Below are positions 36,831 to 49,279 of a stretch of DNA of 64,000 bases, one piece after another (the stretch's first letter is position 1; the number at the start of each line of letters is the position of its first letter). Under the pieces are notes generated by a model. The model was given only the letters and a program-made list of their open reading frames with translations. It was not told the DNA's origin and did not search any database. Position numbers and translations under genes: made by a program. The stretch is from Sinohyriopsis cumingii (taxonomy: Eukaryota > Mollusca > Bivalvia > Unionida > Unionidae): assembly GCA_028554795.2 (NCBI GenBank), contig CM068835.1, forward strand, positions 36,263,006 to 36,327,005, given 5' to 3'.

Positions 36831-37259
36831 AGTTGCTACTTTCCTAATATGTATGTGAAAGATATTCAATACTTCCTGTAAATGGTCATGGTTCAGATTA
36901 GCGTGAGGTCATTACTTGATAGGCTCAAAATATTGTAATTGTTTATAAATTACCATCTTTCGTTTAAGATTATTCAGGGTCTTTAATATGCTGATGAGAG
37001 AAAGTGTTAAAGAACCTTTCAGACATATTAGAGAATGTGAACTATTTCAGACAGATTTAGGCAGAGTACTGTTATAAGAGCGGTGCGAGAAGTGGCAGTT
37101 GAAAGGAAAAGTACAAAAAAGCGATTTGTTGATCTTGCAAACAAGGCAATATAAAATATTTGCTTCTTGTATTCAATTAGAAGTGTGACGATAATGAGTG
37201 AGATTTAAAACTTGGAAGCTTGCACTGGTGAGTCAGCATATATCATAATTAATTATTGT

Positions 37260-37440
37260 TTCTGTTTGGTGCACCGTGCCACGGTAATTGTTCACAGTAC
37301 CAGTACTTTGGTAGCTTCCCTGAGTAAAGAATGTACGGAACTCCCGAGTAATTTTCGTAAGAATGTAATGATATCAGCATTGTTTTCATTTTCCATGAGA
37401 ACACAACTCAAAATTATTCTTATTATTAATTTTTGTGAAA
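37260..37440 (+). repeat. Partial copy of repeat R2
   Basis: CCGTGCCACGGTAATTGTTCACAGTACCAGTACTTTGG and GAGTAAAGAATGTACGGAACTC align with about 49990-50060 and 18180-18250. Confidence 0.55.
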
Positions 37441-37444
37441 ACAG

Positions 37445-38105
37445 TTGAATTTATCACAAATTTTGAATATTACAAATATATTTATGCTTCTTTAATTAAA
37501 TGATTGTCAAGTGTCATTTATGCGAACGTGGTTGTCAGATGTGAAATATATTTGGGTCACATGTAATGTTTTTTGTACAGATTTTGGATCAAAACCAAAT
37601 GTCAAGTTATTTATTAGCGAATATTAATATTGATGTTTATTGTTCACACATTAAAGAAGAGTGAAAATTGATGTAATGGCATAATATAACTTTGGCAATT
37701 ATCAGTGGAGAGTGGTGAAAAGATTTTAATAAATGTACACCAAGAGTCAAGAAAACAAATGTGTATGTAGGATTCGAAATGAACTGTAAAACATTGATTT
37801 AGCATTTAAATAAAGTGAGAATTTCCCAGCACATTATATTCCTTATCCCCCTATCGCCATGTAAACAATGCAACAACGAGATTAACGTGATGGACACAGC
37901 CAAACTATTATTAGCCAGAGTGGTAGAAAACAAAGTAAAGGGAACACATTTTCTTGCTGTTCAAGTGAAGTAAGGCAATTTGAGACGGAGCTTAAACTGT
38001 AATCTTAAAGTGCGGTGAATCCTATTAAAACATCAATATATTCTTTTGAGTACAATATATATGGACAATATAAGAAAACTAGCTTTGTTATGACAAGTCC
38101 AATGT
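37445..38105. other. AT-rich spacer, no gene seen
   Basis: It lies where the TIR-encoding end of TLR relic 4 would be expected, but no TIR motif is found, so that end is deleted or replaced. Confidence 0.5.
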
Positions 38106-40580
38106 CACTCCGTGTAGATGATGTTACTGTTAGACCACAACAAGTGTGTTTCCAAAAAGCATGCGGATTGGAATAAATCATGGAAAGATACCTAAAGTGT
38201 GCCATATTTATGATGAAATATGTCGGCACTACACTACTTCCATCCAGGTAGATATGAATTGTTGCCGGAGATATTTCAATTGGAAGTTCATCAAACCCCT
38301 TTCCGTTACATGGGACCGAGTTCACTGATCTGTTATACTCCGAAAACACACGCACTTATCTGGACAACGGTACGGACATGCATACGAGTCTACTTTGCAA
38401 CACGAACATGTCAAAATGTCACAATCACTTTCATATTGACGATGGAAATCGTCGGTAGCAAGTCTGAAGAGCAGCAAATATATGTTGACATCGAATAATG
38501 TACACGTAAGCGTAGGCAAATCTAAAGTAAGCATGCCATACGTATATGCAGACAACAACCCGCTATTTAGCCAATGCTTGTTACAATCACAATTAAGTGG
38601 ATTTCCTTGTAGTTTTACTGAAGTAAGCATTGTTGATGATGTCAAGGAAGATTGTTGAAGATATTTTATCTTATTTTATATATTCTTTGAATTTTAGTAT
38701 TTGAAATATATAATGTTTCAATGTTGTTAAATATGCTAAACGAATCAGGGGATATAGGCAGTCTAACATTATTGAAATAATAGGCTTACGAAGATGTGGG
38801 ATATTACTATGTCGGAAAACATTTATGTTGGATATATTATTATTTCGTAAATATAGTTCCAAAATTGGTGAGCCTCCGAATGCACTCTGTTCTATAAAGT
38901 CTATTTCATTATTTTCTATCAAAGGTATGAGCAGATGGTGTGAATGTGTGAAGGTTCCTGCCCCGATAGTTTTGATTCTGCTATTGTTCAGGGTGATTTC
39001 TTCGAACGATTATGGTAGTTTTTATTGTTATCCTTCAGATCCAAAAGAAGAAGATTTTGGAGTCCTTGAAATTATGGCAGATGTTCTACAGCGTTATAAC
39101 AAATAATGAACACAGAGCGATTAGTGGTTGAAGACACTCTTAGTATAGAAATTATGGATCTTACTATCTTGCAGAGCAAGGATTTTCAATTTTGATAATC
39201 CACTAATCGCTTCCTTTTTTATTATTTCTAAATTTCCAGAAATATTTAGTTATTCATTATGTTATAGGGACAAAAATATTTTCCTGTGTAAAGTCCTGAT
39301 CCTGATATAGTTGTTAAACCGATCCAAATTTTCCAACACTGTCAATAGGCTAACAAAACGACATCTCCATGGTTTCAATACAATTGCTCTTTAGAACTAG
39401 CTGTTGCAAGTACGGAAGATTTCTTATTTCATTAAAAATGGACATATTTAGTATTACATCAGATAAGTGGAGAAGCGTGAAGTTTCGAAGATGTATTAGC
39501 AGTGCAGAAGAAAATATTGACGGTTTATTCTTCGCCAAGATTAAACAATTTATAATGTAAGTTGATAATAATGCTCTGATATTGTTTCCAACATTCAGCC
39601 ATAACAACGAATATAATCATTGGAAAGAAAACTCACAAATCTGTTCTATTTTTGTAATCACTGAAATAAATATATAGATTATCTTATATTTATTTCAGAA
39701 ATATTTATTGCTATTTTATGAAGATTATATTTACAGAATTTAATTATTTGTAAGTTTTTTAAAAGGACCATTGCATATTAGACCCATTGCATTTATTGTT
39801 CGGATATTGCTATCTGAGAATTTGACAAGCCGCAGATGTTGCTAATGGCACAAAAATGGTAAAGCCGGTATTTCGCTCTCTATAATCGACAAGTCCTCGA
39901 GCGAATGTAACCGTCGCAAATGCAGCCGTGTGGAAAGTTATATTTGCAGTATCTATTATGTAAAGGTCTTTCAGACCTATCATGCCATATAACGTTTTCA
40001 GGCACATAATAAAAAGAGACGTGTATAATAGCAGGGGAAAGGAATGAATTACGTCCTCTGAACATAAAGTGGCAGAGCTAGAGTACTGAGGAGTTATGTT
40101 CTGTTGAAGACGTCGAAATTAACCATATCATGTATGTTCTGCATAGTGCAGACGACATACACGTGGCGTCTGCGATTTGCTAGAAGCTGACACGTACACT
40201 CTGGGCGGCAAAAGTAGGACCGTGGTTCATTGTCATTCGTACTTGATGATTCTTGGTTAAGTGAAGGCTTTTGATATTAATGTACTCTATACGGGAAGAA
40301 GTGAAGGTAGTTCGGATTTCAATATTTTACTTGACAAAATCTCCATTGTAACCCTACTGTCCCATTAGTTGTGTTCGCGTTCAATGTAATACAGAGGCTA
40401 TCCTATTGGTTGGAACCTGGACAGTTTGAGTGTGTATTGGATGGATTGAGTTGCATCTGTTGGTTTAGAATGTCTTTCTGTAACCATACTTATGTGACCC
40501 TGCTTGCTGCAGATGAAGCTGAAACATTGTCATGGTTTCCAGTAGATAATACAATAATTTCAGGTAAAATTGTACATAGG

Positions 40581-40588
40581 CAAAATAG
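40581..40588. repeat. MULE target-site duplication, left
   Basis: CAAAATAG immediately left of the element, identical to 43205-43212. The intact TLR has a single CAAAATAG at this point (about 59132-59139), giving the empty-site sequence. Confidence 0.9.
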
Positions 40589-40765
40589 GGTGGCCGGACA
40601 AAATGGTAGCGGAGAAAATGGTACGGACAAAATGGTATGGACAAAATGTTAAGTGGACATAATGGTATTGGACAGATTGGTATGGATAAAATGGTGCGGA
40701 CAAAATGGTACGGACAAAATGGTTTGGGACAAAATGGTACTAGGATTAAATGGTATGCACAAAAT
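40589..40765 (+). repeat. MULE left terminal inverted repeat (array of short units)
   Basis: About twelve units with core ACAAAATGG and spacers of 4-6 bases. The unit order, including the odd GTTAAGTGGACATAATGG and TACTAGGATTAAATGG units, is the same in the right repeat, so the two ends are inverted copies of one array. Confidence 0.9.
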
Positions 40766-41229
40766 GATACGACTACAACTTTATTAATACGAAATGTAAA
40801 ATAAAATCAGACAAGTCTTTACTAAATAACATTAAAAGGTTACTATTGTGAACTGACCATAGATGATTTATAATAATTACCTATACAAACAATTTTAAAA
40901 TAAAAAAGCAATTCAAGAAAATTAAAGCGCAAACTATAAATCTACATGACAAAAGACAAGTACAAAACCTCTGACTACTATAAAATATTTTAGAAATAGA
41001 AAAAATAAACTAAAAAATGTCACACATCCAAGGCATAATCAAATAACATTTATCATATGAGGTCAATCTTTTTTTAACCTAGTCGCAGTTAGATAACATT
41101 TATATTGATCACTCTAACAATATCTCCCAAATATGTAACCGGGTCTCGGTTATTTTAATCGACCACTATGGTGTGAAGTGCTTCGTTGATGCGAACATAT
41201 GTTTTCTTCTTCTTTCCGGTTGGTGTTCC

Positions 41230-42399
41230 TAGTTACATTTGACGACGCTGAAGTTGAGTTCTATGGTGCCCCTGTTGTAGTTTCCGCGCCAATTTTGTGA
41301 CAGTCGGATGAGCAAGACCAGCAACGTTGTTAAAAGCATTGTGCCAACCCTCGAGTGCATTGTTGCTGCGAGGTAGGTTATCTATGCATCTAGAATATTG
41401 GTTCCACAACTGAATTGCGAATCTTGGTGTACCTCTTCTTCCTCTCCTTGGTCTTCCGATGAAGTTGTCCTCCATGTAATCACACATTACTTCAATTTCT
41501 CGGTATGCTGGATCTGCGGTCAGATTTTCGAAGACTTCTATGACGGTATATGTTGGAATAAATGCTAGAGCAAGAAGGCGATTTACAAGAAGCGCGAAAT
41601 CAGGTTCATCTATATAACGTTCTGAAACATGCATCCAGTTACTGTTGCCATCGGAAATATATTCTGAAAAGCTCTAATTGCTGCCAATTCAAAATCAAAT
41701 ACAACAGTAACTGGATCTAAACCTGCATGCAAGGTAAGAATTTCTTGAAGGAGATGTTGATATGCTTGTTCGGTTTTTTCGGATAGCAATGCAGACACTG
41801 CAGGAAAAACTTCGCCATTGAAAAAGCCATGTATCGTGTAGAGTTGATTGTGTCCACTCGGGCTGACTCAAAATGTGCCATCGGCAAACCAATGCTGGCA
41901 TCTCGAAAGTAAATGTAGATGATCGTCGGCTGTAAAAATGATCATGTTATCTCGGTTGAAACGGATGAATGGGTGGTTGCTCTGTGTCTGAGAATAAACC
42001 ATAATGTTTTGTTGATCATTCGGTCCAGACATTTGACAATGCCTTCGTACATCTCGTGATAAGGTTGCTCGTTTTGGAAGTAGATGAGCGGCTGCAACTG
42101 CAACACTCAGCAATTCATTGTGACCAATCGATCGTGTTGCTTCTTCGGTTGTTTCTGCTTTCCTTTTCACGTTGGTACGAGCTGTTTCAACCTCGACTTG
42201 CCCATGCGTTACCGTGTGATTATGAACTCCAACTTCAAGTACGATTACATTCGCTTGTGTATGAATTCGTGCCTTGCACGTTCTTCTTTCACAACACCAG
42301 AGCTCCTTGCCATCACTGCCATCGGTGTTCTTGGTAAATAAATAACCTTGAAATACAAGTTTGCGAGTCCCTTTTTTCAGAAGTAACAGATTCTAACAT
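41230..42399 (-). pseudogene. MULE transposase with FLYWCH zinc finger, broken
   Basis: The transposase of the surrounding transposon would bind its inverted repeats and cut and paste the element. A FLYWCH finger lies at about 42399-42210 (LVFQGYLF, W-C-C-x4-C, then H-x-H). It is followed by a basic linker and the MULE domain, with the first catalytic Asp in WFADGTF (about 41875), the second in VFDFE (about 41695) and the Glu in NNALEGWHNAFN (about 41340). Breaks: one extra A in the A6 run at 42372-42377 separates the ATG at 42399 from the finger; a TGA follows WFADGTF (about 41868); and a frameshift with loss of some codons follows TVTGCMFQ (about 41630). The catalytic triad is conserved although the frame is dead. 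Confidence 0.85.
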
Positions 42400-43022
42400 G
42401 ATGCATTTCTTTTACAAGTTTAAAAATTAAATAATCAAGACAATAAAGTCCTCTTAAAATGATATGCAACTGTTTTCAGTTTTAGATTCAAACTACAAAA
42501 ATTAAGGCACTCCAGATGTTAGCGCACAGTTCACTTTGATACTTTGATCGATAAACTCTATATGCCGTACAATACTGTTGTAACTCATATTGCAATTCAG
42601 TTTATTCTACTCTAAACTGTCAGCTTTGTCTGACGCCAGATTGGCTATAATTTAGGTTCAACTCATGCAGTTCGGAAAATGTCACTCGTACGACGGGACA
42701 CCAAAAATTAAATGTATGTAAAAGAAAAATAGTCATTAAAATTGCATTGAATTCCTATTTGGTATCGTTGCATTTTGTAGATTCGGCAAAAGTTATTTGC
42801 AGTTACAATTAACATTTCCGAAGTTACACGAATTTAATAAAAATCATTTGTATTGGTATCATTTTCAGTTAGATTACGGATGCGTGAATATTTAATGTGT
42901 ATAAAAATTAAATTTTATTATGATTTTAAGTAATTATTATTTTCATTAGCAATCGAAATTCTAATATATGTACCATTTTATCCCGTTTTGTCATATACCA
43001 TTTTGTCTGCAACAATTTAACT

Positions 43023-43204
43023 ATACCAGTTTGTCCATACCATTTAATCCTAGTACCATTTTGTCCCATATCATTTTATCCGTACCATTTTGTCCGCACC
43101 ATTTTATCCATACCAATTTGTCCAATACCATTATGTCCACTTAACACTTTGTCCATACCATTTTTTCCGTACCATTTTGTCCACTACCATTTTGTCCTAG
43201 TACC
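43023..43204 (-). repeat. MULE right terminal inverted repeat (array of short units)
   Basis: Inverted copy of the left array. A few extra decayed units continue inward to about 42970. Confidence 0.9.
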
Positions 43205-43212
43205 CAAAATAG
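43205..43212. repeat. MULE target-site duplication, right
   Basis: CAAAATAG, identical to the left copy. Confidence 0.9.
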
Positions 43213-44172
43213 TTGTACTGAAATCATGGACGAATTCATTACGAGGGCATATGCTCCTGAGAGCCTGTAAAGAACATCAATCAGATATTTATGTTTATTT
43301 TTTTTAAAGACACAAGCATCACATCGCATCGCATAAGGTAATACAGACAACTGGAATATATTATTTATTAAAATATCAATATGTTACTGATTTATTACGA
43401 ATCATTTGAATTCCTGTAATTCTTTCCAAAAATAACAGTTGAAAATATTTGTTTACAAGATGGATAAAGTTATACTGGTGGAAAATCGATATGTTAGTGT
43501 GCATGAAAAGATCATACTCCCACCCTTTAGATATGTGATTGTGTGTTGGATAGTGAGTGTAAATAAGATACGATTTATTGTATTTTTGGAGTGTTTTTAT
43601 GAAAAATATAGCCCATATGTGTCCAAGTAAAGTGAGGGAACCAATAACTCGGAAAAATACCTGGAAGAACCCTCGACTCACGGAAGCTAATGTCAAACTC
43701 TCTCGTATACTTTCGTTGTCAGAACATGAGACTCAAAGACTGAGTTGAGATGATTAAGTTTTCTGTAACGGAGAGCGGCTTAGACTGTTCGGCTACCCGA
43801 TCAGATGGATGATAAGTATACACATGTGAGCTACTGCCCCATTTTGCATTTGATTTGGCGTGTTTGTATGCAAATGTATTTTTGCACTACATCTTCCCTT
43901 TTGTTTTTGATGGTACATACCTCTATTGTAATGAGAATATTTACAACGTTCCAACCTAAAGTGTGTCAGTTCTACAACTAATCATTCCAATTGTTGGATA
44001 TCCATTCGGGTGGACGATTGGGGATGCGGAAATTCAGTTTTCATAGAGTATTTTCATTATTTGATTTAGAACATATGGTCTCGTAGTGTCATGTTTGAGT
44101 TTCTATTTCCCTAAATAGTGCGAACCTAACACTGGTCTCCCATTTTTTCGTGGAGTTCCACCCATGTATCAA

Positions 44173-44483
44173 CGCTCCGGTGGCCTAGTGGTTAGAGCGT
44201 CTGCCTTGGATGCGGGAAGTCATGGGTTCCATCCCCGGCCCAGTCATACCAAAGACTTACGAAAATGGTACAAACAGCTGCCTCGTTTGGCGCTCAGCAG
44301 TAAGATGTTAGTATTAGGACTGGTCGGCCTGGTATCAGGATAATGTGACTGGGTGGGACATCATGTTACATGTCTGCGGCATGATTCTCCAGTGCTGGAC
44401 ATCAGTATAAACTGCCACACTGCAGTCATCGTAGCGATATGACTGAGAAATTTTTAAGGTTACGTTAAAAATCCTAATCATAC
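44173..44483 (+). mobile_element. SINE family 1, complete
   Basis: tRNA-like head CGCTCCGGTGGCCTAGTGG with B box GGGTTCCATCCCCGG, then CATACCAAAGACTTACGAAAATGG, CAGTAAGATGTTAGTATTAGGAC, GACTGGGTGGGACATCATG, GACATCAGTATAAACTGCCAC and tail TTACGTTAAAAATCCTAATCA running into (CA)n. It is absent from the paralogous segment at 59640, so it inserted after the segmental duplication. Confidence 0.85.
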
Positions 44484-44486
44484 ACA

Positions 44487-44536
<50 letters not shown>
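44481..44536. repeat. (CA)n microsatellite at SINE 3' end
   Basis: CA tract following the SINE tail; probably grown from it. Confidence 0.95.
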
Positions 44537-44538
<2 letters not shown>

Positions 44539-47500
44539 CACACTCCACCAATGTGTTTAATAGTCATGGCCCTCACAGGGCTATTTATAATGTTAATGGC
44601 CACATGCCGCACAGTGCCATGAGAATCTGAACTCGCCATAGTGCCACTACTGTGTTAAATATCCATACCTCATATTCGGTCAGCCACAGTGTCCATTTAT
44701 CCATCTACCCGTGTTCTATACCCTAAATAGAAAATTCCGCATCCAACAAATGCTATTTTCCCTCATATTGCCACCTAATGTTGCTTGCATTAATCAGTCT
44801 TGATCGAAGGCTTTACGATTTCTTTTAGTTCGCAAACAACTGCATTTATTTTGAAATGTTTTTTCACAAACTACAGTGGGATATACGAGTTACACACATA
44901 CAGTCGTGTACTATGTGAAAAAAAAGAACTTGGGAAGTGATGTTGCCATATTTGGTGGTTTCCAGTGGAAAATGAACTAGTGGAGTGAAAATAAACGTCA
45001 TAATCTAGGAGAGTGACTATATACATGACTTCACGTTGAGGAAATCTTACATCGGTCGCGTGGGTGATATCTTTGAAGCCGGAACTGTTAATTACGTAAG
45101 CTTGCGTAACTTATTACAGATTAGTCGAAACATAGATTGGTCGTTTAAAAAGTCAATATATTAAGGATGTTTATTTATTGCCCTCACTGTTACCATGCAT
45201 AAAGTGAATTACAACGGTTGATACAGAAGCTGGGGGAAAATGTGATCCATTTAGTACATTATAATCAATTACATCTAATACATATTTGAGGAATAGTGAC
45301 TTCCACGCATGTGTCTGACTTTGCAGTGTGTCAAAATCTCCCTAACATTATCTTCAATATGAAAAAAGAAAAACAATATAAGACTTCGGAACAAAATTAC
45401 GGATCTCAGATAATGCTTACTTTGATACATATAATGTCTGACAGCCTGTAACACGACCTATATAATGTATTGACGAACATAAATTTCAAAATTCAAGAAC
45501 TTTAAAGTGGTGGCAGTTTTCGAGTAACCTTGTGCAACAACATAAATCTATGTTTCTGGTTTATCAACCAATCGTTATCTCTAATATTCGGCATTCACCT
45601 TCCAATAGTCGCACCAAATGCACATACATGCACTAGTCAGGGAAAATAGCAGGATTACCGGTATTATTGATGCTCTACTATGCACTCCACATGGCCTTCG
45701 TGTCATATGACTCGCTTGCCGAAAAGTCTAATAAATGTCAATAAACAAAAGTACCCTCCCATTATTAAGACCGACTTACAAAGACGATAAACAGTGTTCG
45801 TCTGAATGAGGGATTGCTTTATTAAAAACATAGCAATGTCTCAGTTTAATATGACACTACTGTGGAGCCTGCTCTGTGTAAGTGGAGAAAATTTAAACAA
45901 TGAAAAGGTCGTTATAAAGCTGATCCATCGTATTTGCTGTTACTCGGTTTAAAAATGAAGGAATTTGTTTTTCAAGGAAACAACTGCAGATATGTATCAG
46001 CAGGACTATTTAGCACGAATTGAAACATTCCTTAAGCCTTGGATTCTCACTTTAACCTCCACCCGTTAATCGATTATAATGAAAAGTTTGAGTGGGATGC
46101 TGTGGAGCCATATATAAAGGTGAAGGTGCATATATTAGAAACTTACTGCCCTTGAACCAGTGGTAATCTTCAAGACTAGGGCTACACACTAAGAGGCTTT
46201 ACACTCCAGACATATAAAGTGTAGGACAGATGATCGTTTCATTGCTATACGACTTCAAAGAATCATCTCAGACTTTGCCTTATCTAAGAAAAGACTCGTT
46301 TACATAGTGTGTATATGTTTGTGTGGATTATGATTTTTGATATTTTACCATGAACGAGGGTCCAATAGATTTCAAAGCAGGTACACAATCTCAGATTCAG
46401 AAAACACGCATTCATTCACTTAGGATATATTTTTAGCATGTAGAAATTTACAGCAAGAGGAATGAAAATGTAACCTATTCTATGGCACAGTAAGAGGTTT
46501 AGCACTGATATCAGAAATTTCTTAAAACAATGTAAATGTATTGTTTTGAGTATTGAGCAATACGTACATGACCTTCCAATGACAAGTCATTAGTACTAGC
46601 CTTTGACACTTAAACACGTCTTATACTATGTGGCGCGTATAGTTTAGAGTCAATGCCTCCTCTCACCGCAATACTTGTCAACAAATAGGAATTGTGGCCC
46701 ATGTTACATGTTACAGATCCGTACAGCTTCATATAGCCCATGGAGAACTGTGCATTCTCTTTAAGAAACAAAAATGTTATTATCAAAAACGCCTTTAAGG
46801 CATATGATATGCTAGCACAAGGACGTAATGTATTACCATGTACATGCACTTAGATCATAAGTGTTGTATTTTATAGTGTCAAGATTTGTTTCCTAGCAGC
46901 AAACCTTTCAACTGCGTCCCAATTCTAAAAACTCGTATGTTGATCTCAAATTTCAAAGGTGATATCATGCTGAAGTACGTGTCAAAAGCTTTGCGGCTAT
47001 TTTCTGAGAGGAAGCTGAACTTTAAAAACAACCTATCATGTTATGGGTCACGTATTTGACTAAAACATCACCATCAACGCCTCGTTAATTACGTAGGCAT
47101 CCACACGATAATCTTCACATTCTACAGATTAAACAATTACCCTTAAATCAATACCAACAATGCCTAAATACAAGTCTTGCATCACCATCAAAATCATAGC
47201 GGAATAATGCTCTTAAATAGACTGGGACTACATTCCTGAATACTGAACAGGGTGTAATAATTGTCAACCTTCTTGAAATATTGCTTTCATAAGTATTTCA
47301 TATTTCTGGGCAACATTCCTGACAAAAGAATCAATTACCCTACATTGATATGAACATGGTGGTGCATACTGGGGCACAATTAATCCCATTTGGTAAGCAG
47401 ATATATTGGAACAATTGTTCCCGCCATTTAAATCTCAAACATTTTATGCTCCTTATTTGTTTGAAAAGAGTAATACACATTCTTCCAATCAACAGATGAC

Positions 47501-48357
47501 ATGGAGCAATTTGGAGTAAATAGCTTGCGATCAGTTTCTGGAAGTGTTTAAAAGGCGATATTTGATATATCCATTAAAATATTACCAATTAAGAATGACT
47601 CTAACTTCACCATTCTTTCTAGTCCCTCCAAAATCTTAGTTCAATACATTATCTCTGTTCTGCTTTACAAGTGTATGACATAACACTAAATTGTATAATG
47701 TTTATTCTTGATCAATAACGGACATTCAAATTCATTAAAGTTAGCTGGCTTTTTAATACTGTCATTGAGCCGGCGGAATACCATTTTGCAACTCTGTTCG
47801 GTCCTTTAAGTAGTATATAAAACGTTGTTGTCACGTGTTATTTCTTACCATGGTTTTATAAACTACTTTTTAAAAGAAAAATGCCTGAGAAATGACCCTG
47901 TACATAACGGATTGTTTTGTCGAGGCTTTGAAATTTTTTGATGTTATTGCTGCAGCTGATGATTGATCTCTGCATAGGCCCTGACATGATACCAGTACTC
48001 TCTTTTGACCTCTCTTGCCGAGAAAATATAGCCCATCTCTGGCTCTGTATATTGTTTGTGGTTTTGTGACATTGACACCATTATACAGCATAGGATGACT
48101 GTTGCGTAGTCCCACTGACTGTATTTTTATTTACGATTATTCGAATGTTTCTTTTTTTGACACATTTTTTCGGATTATCGAGGCAGTTTTTGAGAGATTC
48201 TACTTTCTTTGAACCAACGTGTCTACTGCTGTAAATGGCTAGATCCGATTCCTAACTAACTATTGATATGTCTGTGGCTGCATACTGTACAGTGGCTACA
48301 TGAGGTGAACATACCTCACATAAGTTTCAAGTAAAAGACAAACCGGTAAGACCAAGT

Positions 48358-48360
<3 letters not shown>

Positions 48361-48402
<42 letters not shown>
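48361..48402. repeat. (CA)n microsatellite
   Basis: Uninterrupted CA dinucleotides. Confidence 0.95.
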
Positions 48403-48405
<3 letters not shown>

Positions 48406-48597
48406 TTATTACACCATAATGGCTCAAAACGTCACGCCATAAACGTATCTTAAGATATTTTACAGGGATGAATTTATTAAACTATCCCTGCAACCTATAG
48501 TAATTAAACACTTTACCCCATATATTGATTTCCGGATCCGGAGCGCGGATTTCTGATAGCGAGGTTACCGTATAAACGGAGTCCGGATTAACGACGC

Positions 48598-48599
<2 letters not shown>

Positions 48600-48675
<76 letters not shown>
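48600..48675. repeat. Compound (CA)n-(GA)n microsatellite
   Basis: CA 48600-48628, GA 48632-48675. Confidence 0.95.
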
Positions 48676-48679
<4 letters not shown>

Positions 48680-48889
48680 AATACTTTGTGATTTATGAAT
48701 AGGCAATGACACTCTTATTTCTACTTGTATTGGCATGATGTGGATATAAATATACCGTATAATATTCTCAACTTAAAAGGTGGCTGCCTTGCTCTGGTAA
48801 TTCATGACCATTATTAACTTTCCATAATAAGAATATAAATAACTTAAGAACTTTACATTTTCAGCAATATGACACTGTCAGATGTTGAT

Positions 48890-49275
48890 CACGTGATTAT
48901 TGGCAGATCAGAAGTCATAGCTAGAACATTCAGACAAACTGGGACCAACGCAAATCACAAATCATAGAACTCTTTAAGACAGAAACTTTCAAATGTGAAG
49001 GAGAAAACAGAGAATTTGAAAAAGGTTGTGTGGTTTATTATATCAAATGTAATGAAATTTTGAGACTGACTTCGTCGGAGAAACAAATAGAATGTTAGAA
49101 ACAAGGATTAAGGATCACATCAGTTTGAGAGTCATCGGTCATACATGAACATAAATCGTTCCTAGTCACACCAATGTCATCAGATCAGAGGATAACATAT
49201 GGAAAAGAAAGGTGAAGTAGGCCATCTAAATACGACAGCGAAGGTCAACATTAAACAGTCTCCTCGTATCACGTG
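48890..49275 (+). mobile_element. Penelope-like element scrap, GIY-YIG endonuclease
   Basis: In shifted plus-strand frames there is VVYYIKCNE (about 49030), then VGET (GIY-YIG second block), RMLETRIKDHIS (about 49090-49125), and near 49215 a KVK-AI-IRQ...LN block. This order matches the GIY-YIG endonuclease domain at the C-terminus of Penelope-like retroelements (Y-x-IxC, hGET-R-L-RI-EH, I-rPTLN). No RT is seen upstream. Short and broken. Confidence 0.5.
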
Positions 49276-49279
49276 ATCA

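Larger units (their letters stand above)
40589..43204 (-). mobile_element. Mutator-like (MULE) DNA transposon, 2616 bp
   Basis: The element is bounded by an 8-bp target duplication and by terminal inverted repeats of about 180 bp (40589-40765 and 43023-43204) that begin GGT-4 bases-GGACAAAATGGTAG. Each inverted repeat is itself a series of about twelve 14-16-bp units of the GGACAAAATGGTA type. The interior encodes a FLYWCH/MULE-type transposase on the minus strand, now broken. The insertion falls inside the signal-peptide region of TLR relic 4, and removing it restores collinearity with the intact TLR. The boundaries are well defined by the empty-site comparison. Confidence 0.9.
38110..43350 (-). 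pseudogene. TLR relic 4 (near-complete ectodomain, no TM/TIR, split by MULE)
   Basis: This is the closest relative of the intact TLR by position and flank. From the 5' side it keeps the putative signal-peptide region (43141-43350 frame, LYRLSGAYALVMNSSM), interrupted at 40589-43204 by a transposon. It continues with the N-terminal Ser/Thr-rich region and first LRRNT (40560-40070), LRRs in several frames (39810-40065, 39350-39607, 38671-38922) and the LRRCT plus cysteine cluster (38322-38645: NPLNCDC, CDILTCSCC, CPDKCVC), ending in the first LRR after LRRNT2 (38005-38355). About 70 bp are missing near 38655. Second LRRCT, TM and TIR are absent. Multiple stops and frameshifts are present. Confidence 0.85.
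43213..48120. repeat. Segmental duplication, copy A (5' flank of TLR relic 4)
   Basis: The segment is collinear with 59125-62660. Landmarks in order: ATTTGGCGTGTTTGTATG (43855), ATCATTCCAATTGTTGGATATCCAT (43981), GAGTATTTTCATTATTTGATTTAGAACATATG (44047), CTTTACGATTTCTTTT (44811), ATTACAACGG (45210), AATAGACTGGGACTACATTCC (47215), TCAAACATTTTATGCT-like (47436), CCATTTTGCAACTCTGTTCGGTC (47780) and TTGACCTCTCTTGCCGAG (48004). A SINE at 44173-44483 and other sequence are unique to this copy. No open gene lies in it. Confidence 0.85.

Noticed and set aside
40589-40765. Regular short repeats resembling a CRISPR array
   Set aside because: Units are contiguous with 4-6-base spacers and mirrored at the other end of a transposon; this is a eukaryotic MULE terminal repeat.
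41233-41634. 133-codon frame as an independent gene
   Set aside because: It is the C-terminal part of the broken MULE transposase and contains the catalytic Glu region.
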